DNA of 64,000 bases from Pelagibius marinus (GCF_014925385.1 NZ_JACSDK010000001.1:124001-188000), one strand, 5' to 3'; counted from the stretch's first letter, positions 50,359-61,631 are shown. Notes: a model not told the origin generated them from the sequence alone. Numbers and translations: made by a program.

Positions 50359-53085
50359 TCAGTCGGAGGCGAGCGCGCCGCGCAGCCGCCGGCGCACGTG
50401 GACGATGCCGTCCTCCCGCCGCCCGCGCTCGAAGCCCAGGTCGTCGCAGAGCGCCAGCATGCGGGCGTTGTCGGCCAGGACGTCGCCCCAGATCTCGCCG
50501 ATGCCGCGCTTCACCGCGTAGTCCATGATGCGCTCCATCAGCGCGCGGCCCAGGCCCCGGCCCTTGGCGTCGGAGCGGATGGTGATGGCGAACTCGGCGC
50601 GCTGGTTGTCGGGATCGGCGACCAGGCGCACCACGCCCAGGCCGCCGCGCTCCTCGCCTTCGGCGGGGAAGGCGGCCAGCGCCATTTCCCGGTTGTAGTC
50701 GAGCTGGGTGAGGCGCGCGGCCATGGCCGGCGACATCTCGCGCATCTGCGCGAAGAAGCGCATGCGCACGTCCTCCGGGTCCATGCGCCGAAAGCCCTCG
50801 CGCAGGGCCTCGGCGTCGTCGGGGCGCAGCGGGCGCAGGAAGATCCGCTGACCGCCGGGCAGGGTAAAGCTCTGCTCCAGCGCCTTGGGATAGGGGCGGA
50901 TCGCCAGGCGGGCGGCGCCGTTCGGCTTTCCGGCTTCTGCAGCATCAAGGCGGATGCGCGCATCCAGGGCGATGACGCCCTCGCTGTCGGCCAGCAGGGG
51001 GTTGATGTCGACCTCGGTGATCTCGGCCACGTCGATGATGAGCTGCGACAGGCGGATGAGGCAGGCGGCGATCTGCTGCCGGTCGGCGGGCGGTCGGTCG
51101 CGGTAGCCCTGCAGCAGCTTGTCGACCCGGGTCTGCTGCATCATCGCCTCGGCCAGCACCGGGTCCAGCGGCGGCAGGGCGAGCGCCTTGTCCTTGATCA
51201 CCTCCACGGCGGTGCCGCCCTGGCCGAACAGCATCACCGGGCCGAACTGCGCGTCGTTGACCACGCCGAGGATCAGCTCCTCGGCCCGGGGGCGGCGGCA
51301 CATGGCCTGCACCGTGAAGCCCTGCAGGCGCGCCTCGGGCGCCGCCTTGGCGATGCGCTTCAGCATGGCCTCCGCCGCCTGTTCCACCGCCTCGGCGCCT
51401 TCCAGGTCCAGCGCCACGCCGCCCAGGTCGCTCTTGTGGGTGATGTCGCGCGACAGGATCTTCAGCGCCACCGGGCCGCCGGTCCGCGCGGCGGCTTCGC
51501 CGGCTTCCTGCGGCGTCGCCACCACCTCGGCCAGCAGTGCCGGGATGCCGTAGGCGGCCAGCACCTGCTTGGCCTCGGCCTCGTTCAGCCACTCGCGGCC
51601 CTCGCCGATCGCCGCGGCGACGAGGCGGCGCACCAGGGCGGTGTCCGGCGCCGCGCTCTCCGGCACCGAGGGCGGCACCCGCATCAGCAGCGACTGGGCA
51701 TGGCGGTAGCGCTCCAGGTGCATGAAGGCGCGCACCGCCTGCTCCGGCGTCGGGTAGTGGGGCAGGTGGTGTTCGGTGAAGAGCCGCCGCGCCTCGCCCA
51801 CCGCCTGCTCGCCGACCCAGGCGGCGAAGACCGGGCGGTGGTGGTTCTTCTCGTTCTCGGCCTGGGCCTCGATCACCGCCTCTGCCGCCTCGTTGGGATC
51901 GGCGATGGCGACCGGGCAGTGCATGGCGAGCACGGCATCGGTGTTGGGGTCGTGCAGCAGGGCCTGCATGGCCGCCTTGTAGCGCGAGCCCGGGGCGTCG
52001 CCGATGATGTCGACCGGGTTGCCGCGGCTCCAGGTCGCGGGCAGGTGCTGGTCCAGCGCGGCGATGGTCTCCGGCGCCAGCTCGGCCAGCTTGCCGCCCT
52101 CCGCGATCAGGGCGTCGGTGGCGAGCACGCCCAGGCCGCCGCCGTTGGTGAGGATGGCGAGGCGGGAATCGCCGCTGCGCGTGGAACTGACCGCCGCGTA
52201 GTTGGCCAGCGTCTCCGCCGCGTCGAACAGCTCCTCCAGGGAATAGACGCGCAGCATGCCGGCGCGCGCGAAGACCGCGTCGTAGACCGCGTCGGCCCCG
52301 GCCAGCGCCCCGGTGTGGGAGGCCGCCGCCTTGGCGCCCTCGGCGAAGCGGCCGCCCTTGATGACGATGACCGGCTTGTTGCGCGCGGCGATGCGCGCCG
52401 CCGACATGAACTTGCGGGCGTGATCGATGGATTCCACGTAGAGCAGGATCGACTTGGTCTCCGGGTCCATGGCCAGGTAGTCGAGCAGGTCGCCGAAGTC
52501 CACGTCGGCCTTGTCGCCCAGGGAGACGATCTTGGAAAAGCCGATGCCGCGCGGCGTCGCCCAGTCCAGCATGGCCGTCACCATGGCGCCGGACTGGGTC
52601 ACGAAGGCGAGGCCGCCGGCCAGCGGTGCGATGTGGCTGAAGCTGGCGTTGATGCCCAGGCCCGGCACCATCATGCCCAGGCAGTTGGGCCCGACGATGC
52701 GCAGCAGGTGGGGCCGCGCCGCGTCCAGCATCTGCTGGCGCAGCCCGGCGCCGCCGCTGTCCCCGCCCTCGCCGAAGCCGGCGGTGATGACCACGGCGGC
52801 GCGGGTGCCGCGGGCGGCGAAGTCGGCGATAAGCTGGGGCACGCTGTCCGGCGGGGTGGCGATGATCGCCAGGTCCGGCGCCAGCGGCAGGGCCTCCACC
52901 GAGGGGTAGGCCAGCACCCCTTCCAGGCTCTCGTGCTTGCGGTGCAGGGGCAGGATCGGCCCCTCGAAGCCGCCGTGGAAGAGGTTGCGCGCCAGCACCG
53001 CCCCCAGGGAACCGTCGCGCCGGCTGCCGCCCACCAGGGCGATGGAGCGCGGCTTGAAGAGGGCGTCGAGATTGCGGATCGTCAC
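50359..53085 (-). CDS. PatZ-like acyl-CoA synthetase (ADP-forming)/GNAT acetyltransferase
   Basis: Large protein of 908 residues resembling protein lysine acetyltransferases PatZ/YfiQ. The CoA-binding domain has FKPRSIALVGGSRRDGSLG near 12-30, a succinyl-CoA ligase-like part follows (FVTQSGAMVTAMLDWATPRG), then an ATP-grasp part (EAGEAAARTGGPVALKILSR) and a C-terminal GNAT domain (residues about 740-900, with SDAKGRGLGRALMERIMDYA). I preferred GTG 53085 with AGGGA nine bases upstream; an in-frame TTG at 53118 is the alternative. ADP-forming synthetase activity is often lost in this family. It lies 104 bases from the macrodomain gene. Confidence 0.88.
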   Translation of the reverse strand: MTIRNLDALFKPRSIALVGGSRRDGSLGAVLARNLFHGGFEGPILPLHRKHESLEGVLAYPSVEALPLAPDLAIIATPPDSVPQLIADFAARGTRAAVVITAGFGEGGDSGGAGLRQQMLDAARPHLLRIVGPNCLGMMVPGLGINASFSHIAPLAGGLAFVTQSGAMVTAMLDWATPRGIGFSKIVSLGDKADVDFGDLLDYLAMDPETKSILLYVESIDHARKFMSAARIAARNKPVIVIKGGRFAEGAKAAASHTGALAGADAVYDAVFARAGMLRVYSLEELFDAAETLANYAAVSSTRSGDSRLAILTNGGGLGVLATDALIAEGGKLAELAPETIAALDQHLPATWSRGNPVDIIGDAPGSRYKAAMQALLHDPNTDAVLAMHCPVAIADPNEAAEAVIEAQAENEKNHHRPVFAAWVGEQAVGEARRLFTEHHLPHYPTPEQAVRAFMHLERYRHAQSLLMRVPPSVPESAAPDTALVRRLVAAAIGEGREWLNEAEAKQVLAAYGIPALLAEVVATPQEAGEAAARTGGPVALKILSRDITHKSDLGGVALDLEGAEAVEQAAEAMLKRIAKAAPEARLQGFTVQAMCRRPRAEELILGVVNDAQFGPVMLFGQGGTAVEVIKDKALALPPLDPVLAEAMMQQTRVDKLLQGYRDRPPADRQQIAACLIRLSQLIIDVAEITEVDINPLLADSEGVIALDARIRLDAAEAGKPNGAARLAIRPYPKALEQSFTLPGGQRIFLRPLRPDDAEALREGFRRMDPEDVRMRFFAQMREMSPAMAARLTQLDYNREMALAAFPAEGEERGGLGVVRLVADPDNQRAEFAITIRSDAKGRGLGRALMERIMDYAVKRGIGEIWGDVLADNARMLALCDDLGFERGRREDGIVHVRRRLRGALASD

Positions 53086-53189
53086 CGGCGGCTGTCCCTG
53101 AAACCCGTTCGAGAACAAAGCATTACCTTGACCCTCAGCCTACCACGCCGGGATGACGGCACGATGATCTGGATCAGCCGGGGCGCGGG

Positions 53190-53711
53190 TCAGCGGCCAA
53201 GCTCTTTGCGGTAGGCCGCCTCGGCTTCCGCCCCGAAGGTGCAGAAGACCACCTTGTCGATGGCCTCGTCTTCGGCCAGGAAGTCGCGCACCGTCGCCAC
53301 GGCGATCTGCGTCGCCCGCTCCAGGGGGAAGGCGTAGACGCCGGTGGAGATGGCCGGAAAGGCGACCGAGCGCGCGCCGATCTGCTTGGCGATCTTCAAG
53401 GAGGTGCGGTAGCAGGAGGCCAGCAGGCCGTCCTCGTTCTGCTTGCCGCCGTGCCACACCGGACCGACGGTGTGGATCACGAACTTCGCCTTCAGCTCAT
53501 AGCCGTCGGTCGCGACCGCGTCGCCGGTCTTGCAGCCGCCGATCTTCGCGCAGGCCTCGCGCAGGTTGCGACCCGCCGCGCGGTGGATCGCGCCGCAGAC
53601 GCCGCCGCCCGGCCTGAGCTGAGCGTTGGCCGCGTTCACGATGGCGTCGACATCCAGCTTGGTGATGTCGCCGGGGTGGATTTCGATCCGGTCTTCAGTC
53701 GCTTTGCTCAT
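53190..53711 (-). CDS. macrodomain protein, O-acetyl-ADP-ribose deacetylase-like
   Basis: Single macrodomain of 173 residues. IEIHPGDITKLDVDAIVNAA opens the fold near 9, NAQLRPGGGVCGAIHRAAGR carries the ADP-ribose loop, and SVAFPAISTGVYAFPLERAT the second phosphate loop, as in YmdB-type hydrolases. ATG 53711 was chosen; the frame is open to 53843, but inside the permease gene. Its start overlaps the end of the AmpG-like gene by 17 bases, so translation is likely coupled. Substrates may be O-acetyl-ADP-ribose or ADP-ribosylated molecules. Confidence 0.92.
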   Translation of the reverse strand: MSKATEDRIEIHPGDITKLDVDAIVNAANAQLRPGGGVCGAIHRAAGRNLREACAKIGGCKTGDAVATDGYELKAKFVIHTVGPVWHGGKQNEDGLLASCYRTSLKIAKQIGARSVAFPAISTGVYAFPLERATQIAVATVRDFLAEDEAIDKVVFCTFGAEAEAAYRKELGR

Positions 53712-55153
53712 GTACCGCCTCGCGGACTGCCGAAGGGAGACGTTCCTTCTGCCGCTGATGGTACATGAGAAAGAGCACGAGCAAAATCGCCGGGATGCCG
53801 AGGACCGATGCGTAGATGAAGAAGAAGACGTAGCCCTCGGCATCGACGACAGCGCCGGAGAAGCCTGCGACCATCTTGCCGAAGAGCGTGAAGAGCGAGG
53901 AGAAGAGGGCGTACTGCGTTGCAGAGTAGTGCCGGTTGGTCAGGCTCGACAGATAGGCGATGAAGGCGGTGCCGGCGATGCCGGCCGAGAGGTTGTCCGC
54001 CGATATGGTCCAGGCAAGCATCCAGATGTCCTTGCCATGAACCGCCAGGTAGGCAAAGAGCAGGTTCGTGCTCGCCACCAGGATCGCGCCGAGCAGGAGG
54101 ATTCGCATGATGCCGTAGCGGGCCACCAGGATCCCGCCAACCAGAACGCCGCCGATGCTGACGAAGAAGCCGAAGGTCTTGCTGACGTTGGCGATATCAA
54201 AATAGGTGAAGCCCAAGTCGTCATAGAAGACATTCGCCATCACGCCCATGGTGATGTCACTCAGCCGGTAGACGGAGATGAAAGCCAGGATGATCAGGGC
54301 GAACTTGCCGTTGCGCTCGAAGAAATCCTGGAAAGGGCAAATCACGGCGCCATAGAACCAGCCCAAGAGGCGGCGCTGGCGCTCGGGCAGATGCTGCCGG
54401 CCTGTCATGAAGGCCACCACGTGCTCTTCCTGCAGGATAGAACCCGCGGTTCGGCTTGATTCAGGTTCGCGAATGATAAGAACCGTTGCCATGCCGACCA
54501 GCATCAGTGCCGCCATGACCGTGTAGGAAACCTGCCAGGACCAGATCCCCGCGACGTAGAGCGCGCCGGCGCCGGCGGCGAGGAGGCCGATGCGATAGCC
54601 GAGCTGATAGGTCGCGGCCATGCCGCCCTGCAGGTCGTCCGGCGCCGCTTCGATTCGGTAGGCGTCAAGCGCCACGTCCTGCGTGGCCGAGCAAAAAGCG
54701 ACCCAGAGTGCGGCAAGGGCAACGCAGACGACCCAGACGCGGTCCGGCGAGACCACGTTTATGAGCTCGGTGTCCGGCATCACGATCGCAATCGCCTGCA
54801 GATTGATGAGGGTGATGGCGAGCAGACCGATCATGATGCCCAGCTGTCCGGCCAACATCCAGCTGCGCCGCTTGCCGAGCAGCCGTGTCAGCACCGGAAC
54901 GGGCAGGTGGTCGATCACCGGCGCCCAAAGCACCTTGATAGAGAAAGTAATGCCCACCCAGGCGAAGAAACCGACAGTGGTTCGGCTCACGCCTGCGTCA
55001 CGCAGCCAGAGCGACAGGGTGGTGAAAAGCAGCAGAAAGGGCAGACCGGCGGAGAAGCCGAGGAACAGCATCCCGATGATGCGCGGGTGCCGGTAGATTG
55101 CAAAAGCTTCCGACCAGGAACGCCGGGCAGCCTTTACGCCTTGATCTGCTGCC

Positions 55154-55164
<11 letters not shown>
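53695..55164 (-). CDS. AmpG-like MFS permease
   Basis: Major facilitator family membrane protein of 489 residues with about 12 to 14 hydrophobic segments. FLGFSAGLPFLLLFTTLSLW near 34 and SIKVLWAPVIDHLPVPVL are characteristic of AmpG, the muropeptide importer in cell-wall recycling; ATQDVALDAYRIEAAPDD is another AmpG block. The start at 55164 overlaps the typA stop by 11 bases, and the end overlaps the macrodomain gene by 17, so the three genes form a coupled run. GC is a little lower than in the flanks. Confidence 0.88.
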
Positions 55165-56992
<1,828 letters not shown>

Positions 56993-57035
56993 GCTGTCGT
57001 TCTGCTTTCTGGATAGAGGATCGGCTGAAGGGGCC

Positions 57036-58049
57036 TCATGCCCGCTTCGCCTGTGCCGGCCCGAGCTGCGCGGCCACCAGGTCCGCGAGGGTCTGCTCCG
57101 GGCGCGCGCCGACGTGGGAAATCACTTCGGCGGCGGCGAGGGCGCCGATGCGCCCGCTGTCATATAGGGATTGGGCGTTGGTGATGCCATAAAGGAAGCC
57201 GGCGGCGAAGAGGTCGCCGGCGCCGGTGGTGTCCACCACCTGTTTCACCGGGGCGGCGTCGACCACGTGGACTTCCTCGCCCGAGACGATGACCGCGCCC
57301 TTCTCGCTGCGGGTCAGGGCGGCCACGTCGCAGTGAGCGCGCACGCATTGCAGGGCGGCGTCGAAGTCGGCGGCGTCGTAGAGGCTGCAGACCTCTTCCT
57401 CGTTGGCGAAGACGATGTCCACGTGCTTTTCCATGAAATCCTTCAGCTCGTCCTTGTAGCGGTTGACGAGGAAGGGGTCGGAGAGGGTGAGGGAGATCTT
57501 GCGCCCGGCGCCATGGGCCAGCCGCGCGGCCTTGAGGAAGGCCGCCTTGGCCGAGGGCGAGTCCCAGAGATAGCCCTCCATATAGGTGACGGCGGCGGCC
57601 TCCACCTGGGCCTCGATCACATCGTCGGGGCCGAATTCCACGGCCGCGCCCAGGAAGGTGTTCATGGAGCGGTGGGCGTCGGGGGTCACCAGGATCATGG
57701 AGCGCCCGGTGGCCGGCCCGGTGGTGGCATGCGCCACGTCGAAGGCAACGCCGGCCGCCCGGATGTCATGGGTGAAGATGGCGCCCAGCTGGTCGTCGCG
57801 CACCTTGCCCAGGAAGGCCGCCCGGCCGCCCAGGGAGGCGATGCCGGTGGCGGTATTGCCGGCCGAGCCGCCGGAGACTTCCACCGCCGGGCCCATGGCG
57901 TCGTAGAGCTGCAGGGCGCGCGGCTCGTCGATCAGCGTCATGCTGCCCTTGGGAATCCCGTGGGTTTCCAGGAAGGAGTCTTCGGCCTTGGCGAGAACGT
58001 CCACCAGGGCATTGCCGATGGCCACGACGTCGAGGGTCTGTGCAGTCAT
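57036..58049 (-). CDS. PfkB-family sugar kinase, adenosine kinase-like
   Basis: Ribokinase-type enzyme of 337 residues. The family start is VVAIGNALVDVLAKAEDSFL, the substrate motif VSGGSAGNTATGIASLGGRA lies near 58 and the catalytic DTTGAGDLFAAGFLYG near 272, with Asp as base. The residue pattern (NALVDVL, SMILVTPDAHRSMNTFLGA) resembles adenosine kinases annotated in alphaproteobacteria; another nucleoside or sugar substrate remains possible. The start is ATG 58049. It is divergent from the EI24-like gene across a 249-base gap in which I saw no other gene. Confidence 0.88.
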   Translation of the reverse strand: MTAQTLDVVAIGNALVDVLAKAEDSFLETHGIPKGSMTLIDEPRALQLYDAMGPAVEVSGGSAGNTATGIASLGGRAAFLGKVRDDQLGAIFTHDIRAAGVAFDVAHATTGPATGRSMILVTPDAHRSMNTFLGAAVEFGPDDVIEAQVEAAAVTYMEGYLWDSPSAKAAFLKAARLAHGAGRKISLTLSDPFLVNRYKDELKDFMEKHVDIVFANEEEVCSLYDAADFDAALQCVRAHCDVAALTRSEKGAVIVSGEEVHVVDAAPVKQVVDTTGAGDLFAAGFLYGITNAQSLYDSGRIGALAAAEVISHVGARPEQTLADLVAAQLGPAQAKRA

Positions 58050-58277
58050 GAAAAACCGTGTGTCTTAAGTGGTGCCGTGGAGCGCAAAGCCGCCGCCCCG
58101 GGAAATGCCTTACGGGGGAGTGGCGGTCTCCGGCAGGCACCGTCCTCGGGCCCGCTCCGCCCTCTCAGGGGCCGCTTCGCATACCTACTAAATCGCGCGA
58201 AGACCCTGGCGACGCGGCCCCTTTTAGCCGTGAAGGGCGCCGGCGGCAAGCCCGACGCACCTTGTAGGGGGCTCCAA

Positions 58278-58295
58278 GGAGGGTTAAATACCTCC
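58278..58295 (+). promoter_or_regulatory. hairpin covering a Shine-Dalgarno-like site before the gene at 58299
   Basis: GGAGG (58278-58282) can pair with CCTCC (58291-58295) around an AT-rich eight-base loop. GGAGG is 16 bases from the ATG, too far when linear, and would be closed off when paired. A second choice is CTCC at 58272-58275 pairing with GGAG at 58278-58281. Translational control is a guess. Confidence 0.35.
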
Positions 58296-58298
58296 ATC

Positions 58299-59015
58299 AT
58301 GTTCAAATCGCTCTCCCGCGCTTTCAGCCAAGCCTTCGATCCGGCCTTCCGCCGGGTGTTCAACCGTTCCCTGCTGTATTCGGCTGTCACCTTCGTGGTG
58401 GTCTGGCTGGCCTCCTGGTTCGCCCTGGACTGGGCCGGGGAGTGGCTGATTGCCTGGGTCCGCGACTGGGCCGGCGAGGGCTTCTGGCTCGGCGTCATGG
58501 AATGGCTGGTCGACATCGCCGCCATCGGCGCCATCGCCATCGCCTCTTTCTTCCTGTTTCCCGCGGTCATGGTCTCGATCATGGCGATGCTGCTGGACGA
58601 CATCGCCCAGGCCGTGGAGCGCCGCTACTACCCGGAGCTGGCGCCGGCGCGCGAACAGCCGCTCAGCGAAGCGCTGCTCGGCAACGTCATTTTCGTCCTG
58701 GTAACGTTAATACTTAATTTACTCGTCCTGCCCCTTTACTTGATTCTGATTTGGATACCGCCGCTCAACCTAGTGCTGTTCTACCTGTTGAACGGCTATC
58801 TGCTGGGGCGGGAGTACTTCGAGATGGTGGCCGTCCGGCGCCTCGACCTGGCGGCGACCAAGCGGCTGCGGCGCAATAACCGGGGTCGCGTGATCCTGGC
58901 GGGGGCGGTCATCACCTTCCTGCTGACCATTCCCCTGGTCAACCTGATCACGCCGATCATCGCCACCGCCTTCATGCTGCACGTTTTCGAGGACCTGCGC
59001 CGGCGGGCCGCCTGA
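58299..59015 (+). CDS. EI24/CysZ-like integral membrane protein
   Basis: Membrane protein of 238 residues. Hydrophobic segments include LLYSAVTFVVVWLASWFALD, IAAIGAIAIASFFLFPAVMV, a long NVIFVLVTLILNLLVLPLYL stretch, LNLVLFYLLNGYLLGREYFE, and ILAGAVITFLLTIPLVNLIT. The GYLLGREYFE block and overall layout fit the EI24/CysZ family, some of which take part in sulfate uptake. No sulfate genes are near. The start ATG 58299 has a distant GGAGGG in a possible hairpin. The stretch at about 58700-58745 is locally AT-rich. Confidence 0.8.
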   Translation: MFKSLSRAFSQAFDPAFRRVFNRSLLYSAVTFVVVWLASWFALDWAGEWLIAWVRDWAGEGFWLGVMEWLVDIAAIGAIAIASFFLFPAVMVSIMAMLLDDIAQAVERRYYPELAPAREQPLSEALLGNVIFVLVTLILNLLVLPLYLILIWIPPLNLVLFYLLNGYLLGREYFEMVAVRRLDLAATKRLRRNNRGRVILAGAVITFLLTIPLVNLITPIIATAFMLHVFEDLRRRAA

Positions 59016-59176
59016 CGATCCCGGGTGACCGCCAGGCGGCGCCACCAGGCTTAACAGGCGCCAACCATATCGTAAGGGTTGAGCCTTAGACTGCGGGATC
59101 AAAGCCGGGCGGCCCAGTTTCCAGGGGGGCGCCAGGGGCCGCCAGAAGCTGGCGGGGCAACCGGAAAGGACAGTTT

Positions 59177-59836
59177 ATGTTTGGCAAACGCAAAGGTCCC
59201 ACCTCTCCCAGCGAACCTGCCGGGCCGCAACTGGCGGACGCGGGCGCTCAGCCGGGAGGCGAGGAAGCCCTGGCGCGGCCCCAAACCGTGACGCCCACCG
59301 TCAAGTCCACGCCCCTGGGCGCCAACACCGCCGCCAGCGCCGGCAGCGCCCCCGCGGGCAGTGCTTCCAGCGGCGTCACCGCCGGCAAGGCCGCCACGCG
59401 GCGCCCGGAAGGACGCCTGCCCAGCGGCGTCGAGGGGCGCAAGCTGGTGGTCGGCCGCGAAATCTGCCTGGCCGGCGAGATCAAGACCTGCGAGAAGCTG
59501 GTGGTCGAGGGCAAGGTGGAAGCCGACCTCAGCGACAGCCACAGCCTGGAAATCAGCGAGCCCGGCCTGTTCAAGGGCAACGCCACGGTCGAGGACTGCG
59601 AGGTCAGCGGCACCTTCGAGGGCGAGCTGACCGTCACCGGCACCCTGGCCATCACCCCGACCGGGCGGGTCAGCGGCAAGATCCGCTATGCCGAGCTGGA
59701 AATGGCGCGCGGCGCGCGGCTTTCCGGCGACATCGACAGCCTGGACGGCGCCGCCCGTGATGGCCGCCCGGCGCGCGGTGAAGGCCCGAAGCTGGCCCAC
59801 GCCAACGATCCCGAAAGCAAGAGCCGCCTCGGCTGA
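59177..59836 (+). CDS. bactofilin family cytoskeletal protein
   Basis: Polymer-forming protein of 219 residues. The central bactofilin domain (about 100-195) is a run of beta-helix turns: REICLAGEIKTCEKLVVEGK, SLEISEPGLFKGNATVEDCE, VSGTFEGELTVTGTLAITPT and GRVSGKIRYAELEMARGARL. The N-terminal 95 residues are Pro/Ala/Ser-rich and the C-terminal tail is charged, as is typical. The start ATG 59177 has AAAGGA upstream. Bactofilins often organise wall enzymes or polar structures; no obvious wall enzyme adjoins it, but a lipoprotein gene follows after 39 bases. Confidence 0.92.
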   Translation: MFGKRKGPTSPSEPAGPQLADAGAQPGGEEALARPQTVTPTVKSTPLGANTAASAGSAPAGSASSGVTAGKAATRRPEGRLPSGVEGRKLVVGREICLAGEIKTCEKLVVEGKVEADLSDSHSLEISEPGLFKGNATVEDCEVSGTFEGELTVTGTLAITPTGRVSGKIRYAELEMARGARLSGDIDSLDGAARDGRPARGEGPKLAHANDPESKSRLG

Positions 59837-59875
59837 GCCCCCCGGGCTGAAACATCTACAGCGACGGAAAGTTCC

Positions 59876-60349
59876 ATGAGCCGCCTGCTGCGTTCCTCCG
59901 CCTTTTTGCTGATCACCGCCCTGGCGGTGAGCGCCTGCCAGACCGCGCGCAACGAACCGCCCCAGACCACAGCGACTCCCTCCGCCACGCCCGCGCCCGA
60001 ACCGGCCGCCACGCCGGCGAGCCCGATGGCGCCGGCGCCCGCGCCGCAGGTGACGCTGCGGGCCCCGGAGCCGCCGATCAACGACGATCCCGGGCAGTTC
60101 ATGGGCCTGGACCGCGGCGGCGTTGCGGCCCTGCTGGGCGACCCGGCGCTGATCCGCCGCGAGGAGCCGGCCGAGATCTGGCAGTATGTCACCTCGGGCT
60201 GCGTCGTCGATGTGGTGCTCTACGCGGCCGGCCAGCGCTATGCCGTGTCCTACCTGGAGGCCCGCGACGAGACCTCCGCCGCCGTGCAGGAGGTGCGCCC
60301 CTGCCTCAACAAGCTGCTGCGCGCCCGCCAGTCCGCGCCGGTGAGCTAA
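59876..60349 (+). CDS. lipoprotein of unknown function
   Basis: A 157-residue protein with signal peptide FLLITALAVSACQ and a lipobox ending in Cys20. A Pro/Ala/Thr-rich spacer of about 45 residues follows, then a small domain (GLDRGGVAALLGDPALIRRE, IWQYVTSGCVVDVVLYAAGQ) resembling SmpA/OmlA-like folds. A second cysteine is in VRPCLNKLL. It probably sits in the periplasm attached to a membrane. It follows bactofilin on the same strand, which may indicate a structural link. Confidence 0.75.
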   Translation: MSRLLRSSAFLLITALAVSACQTARNEPPQTTATPSATPAPEPAATPASPMAPAPAPQVTLRAPEPPINDDPGQFMGLDRGGVAALLGDPALIRREEPAEIWQYVTSGCVVDVVLYAAGQRYAVSYLEARDETSAAVQEVRPCLNKLLRARQSAPVS

Positions 60350-60361
60350 GGCCGAGCGACA

Positions 60362-60511
60362 CCTCCCCCTCACCCAGCTCCGCCTGAGCGCGATCTTCGA
60401 TCTCGCTAAGGCTTCACAACCCTCTCCCGCCAAGGGAGAGGGTTTGTTGTTTTGCCCTCTCCCCTGGTGGGAGAGGGAGGGGCCCGCGAAGCGGGAGGGT
60501 GAGGGGGGGGA
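60362..60511. repeat. composite palindromic repeat between the lipoprotein gene and nth
   Basis: An intergenic element of about 150 bases with outer arms CCTCCCCCTCACCC (60362-60375) and GGGTGAGGGGGGGG (60497-60510). Inside lie two hairpins with the same stem: 60418-60428 with 60434-60444, and 60455-60463 with 60469-60477. The first is followed by a T-rich run and may end plus-strand transcription. The architecture resembles dispersed palindromic repeats common in GC-rich proteobacterial genomes; other copies cannot be checked here. Confidence 0.75.
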
Positions 60512-60516
60512 GCCGT

Positions 60517-61254
60517 CTAAGCCTTGCGCACTGCCGCCTTGCGCGCTTTCGCCGGCTTCTTGGGCGCCGGCTTCCTTTTCGTTGTCTTCTTCGCCGCCCT
60601 CTTCTTCGGGGCCGGCGCCTCCAGGGTGGTCTTGCCCTTGAAGGCGCAGAGGTCGTTCACCACGCAGGCAAAGCAGTCGGGCTTGCGCGCCTTGCAGACA
60701 TAGCGTCCATGCAGGATCAGCCAGTGGTGGGCGTGCAGCTTGCGGTTCTCCGGCACCACCTTCTCCAGCTTCTGCTCCACCGCCAGCGGCGTCTTGCCGG
60801 GGGCGAGACCGGTGCGGTTGGAAACCCGGAAGATGTGGGTGTCGACGGCGATGGTCGGCTCGCCGAAGGCAATATTCATCACCACGTTGGCGGTCTTGCG
60901 CCCGACGCCGGGCAGCTTCTCCAAAGCGTCGCGGTCGGCCGGCACCTCGCCGCCGTGCTCGGCGATCAGCATCTGGGACAGGGCGATGACATTCTTGGCC
61001 TTGGAATTGAACAGGCCGATGGTCTTGATGTAGTCCTTCAGACCCGCCTCGCCGAGTTCCAGCATCTGCTCGGGCGTGGTGACCTTCTTGAACAGGGGCC
61101 CCGTCGCCTTGTTGACCCCCACATCGGTGGCCTGGGCCGAGAGCACCACGGCCACCAGCAGGGTGTAGGAATTCACGTATTCCAGCTCGCCCTTGGGCTC
61201 CGGCAGGGCCGCGGCGAGACGGTCGAAGAAGGTGACAATATCGGCTTTTTTCAT
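60517..61254 (-). CDS. nth: endonuclease III
   Basis: Base excision repair glycosylase/AP lyase for oxidised pyrimidines. In this 245-residue protein the helix-hairpin-helix with the catalytic Lys is LEKLPGVGRKTANVVMNIAF near 108-127, the catalytic Asp is in AVDTHIFRVSNR, and the 4Fe-4S loop is CKARKPDCFACVVNDLC near 185 (C-x6-C-x2-C-x5-C). Odd: the last 33 residues or so are a Lys/Ala/Pro/Arg tail (PKKRAAKKTTKRKPAPKK). The start is ATG 61254. Confidence 0.96.
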   Translation of the reverse strand: MKKADIVTFFDRLAAALPEPKGELEYVNSYTLLVAVVLSAQATDVGVNKATGPLFKKVTTPEQMLELGEAGLKDYIKTIGLFNSKAKNVIALSQMLIAEHGGEVPADRDALEKLPGVGRKTANVVMNIAFGEPTIAVDTHIFRVSNRTGLAPGKTPLAVEQKLEKVVPENRKLHAHHWLILHGRYVCKARKPDCFACVVNDLCAFKGKTTLEAPAPKKRAAKKTTKRKPAPKKPAKARKAAVRKA

Positions 61255-61370
61255 GGCCCGGCGAGTGTAGCCAGATATGCCGGGAAGGGAAGATGCTATG
61301 CTTCTTCAATCGTTTTCAAGCCGCAGGTGGACGCGCAATACTTCGCAATAGCTCAGTGATGGGTTTTGAA

Positions 61371-61631
61371 ATGCCGAACGGAAAACCTGGTGATCATCCA
61401 TTTACCGATATCGTTGTCCACGGGCGGGACGTCTATTCACCCAAAGCAGCAGAGTTGGTGCGGGAGATCGCCAATTTGGCAGATGACAAACAGCGGCGAG
61501 CTCTCGCAGATCTTCTGTTTTCTGAGTTCAACGAGTTTTATGATCCTGACGTTGAAAAGCTTGAGCGTTTCCTTACTGACATGCGGAACAAGCTGCTCGA
61601 GGAAGCCCGAGAACGCGGTTTCGAGGTATAG
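61371..61631 (+). CDS. small hypothetical protein of lower GC content
   Basis: An 86-residue acidic/basic protein beginning MPNGKPGDHPFTDIVVHGRD. Helices follow: AAELVREIANLADDKQRRAL and VEKLERFLTDMRNKLLEEAR. No domain is recognised. The frame is open from ATG 61293, which has a GGAAGG-type site just before it but encodes a non-conserved-looking N-terminus; both starts remain possible. Composition is about 50 percent GC by hand count over 180 bases, well under its neighbours. It may be a recent arrival. Confidence 0.55.
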   Translation: MPNGKPGDHPFTDIVVHGRDVYSPKAAELVREIANLADDKQRRALADLLFSEFNEFYDPDVEKLERFLTDMRNKLLEEARERGFEV

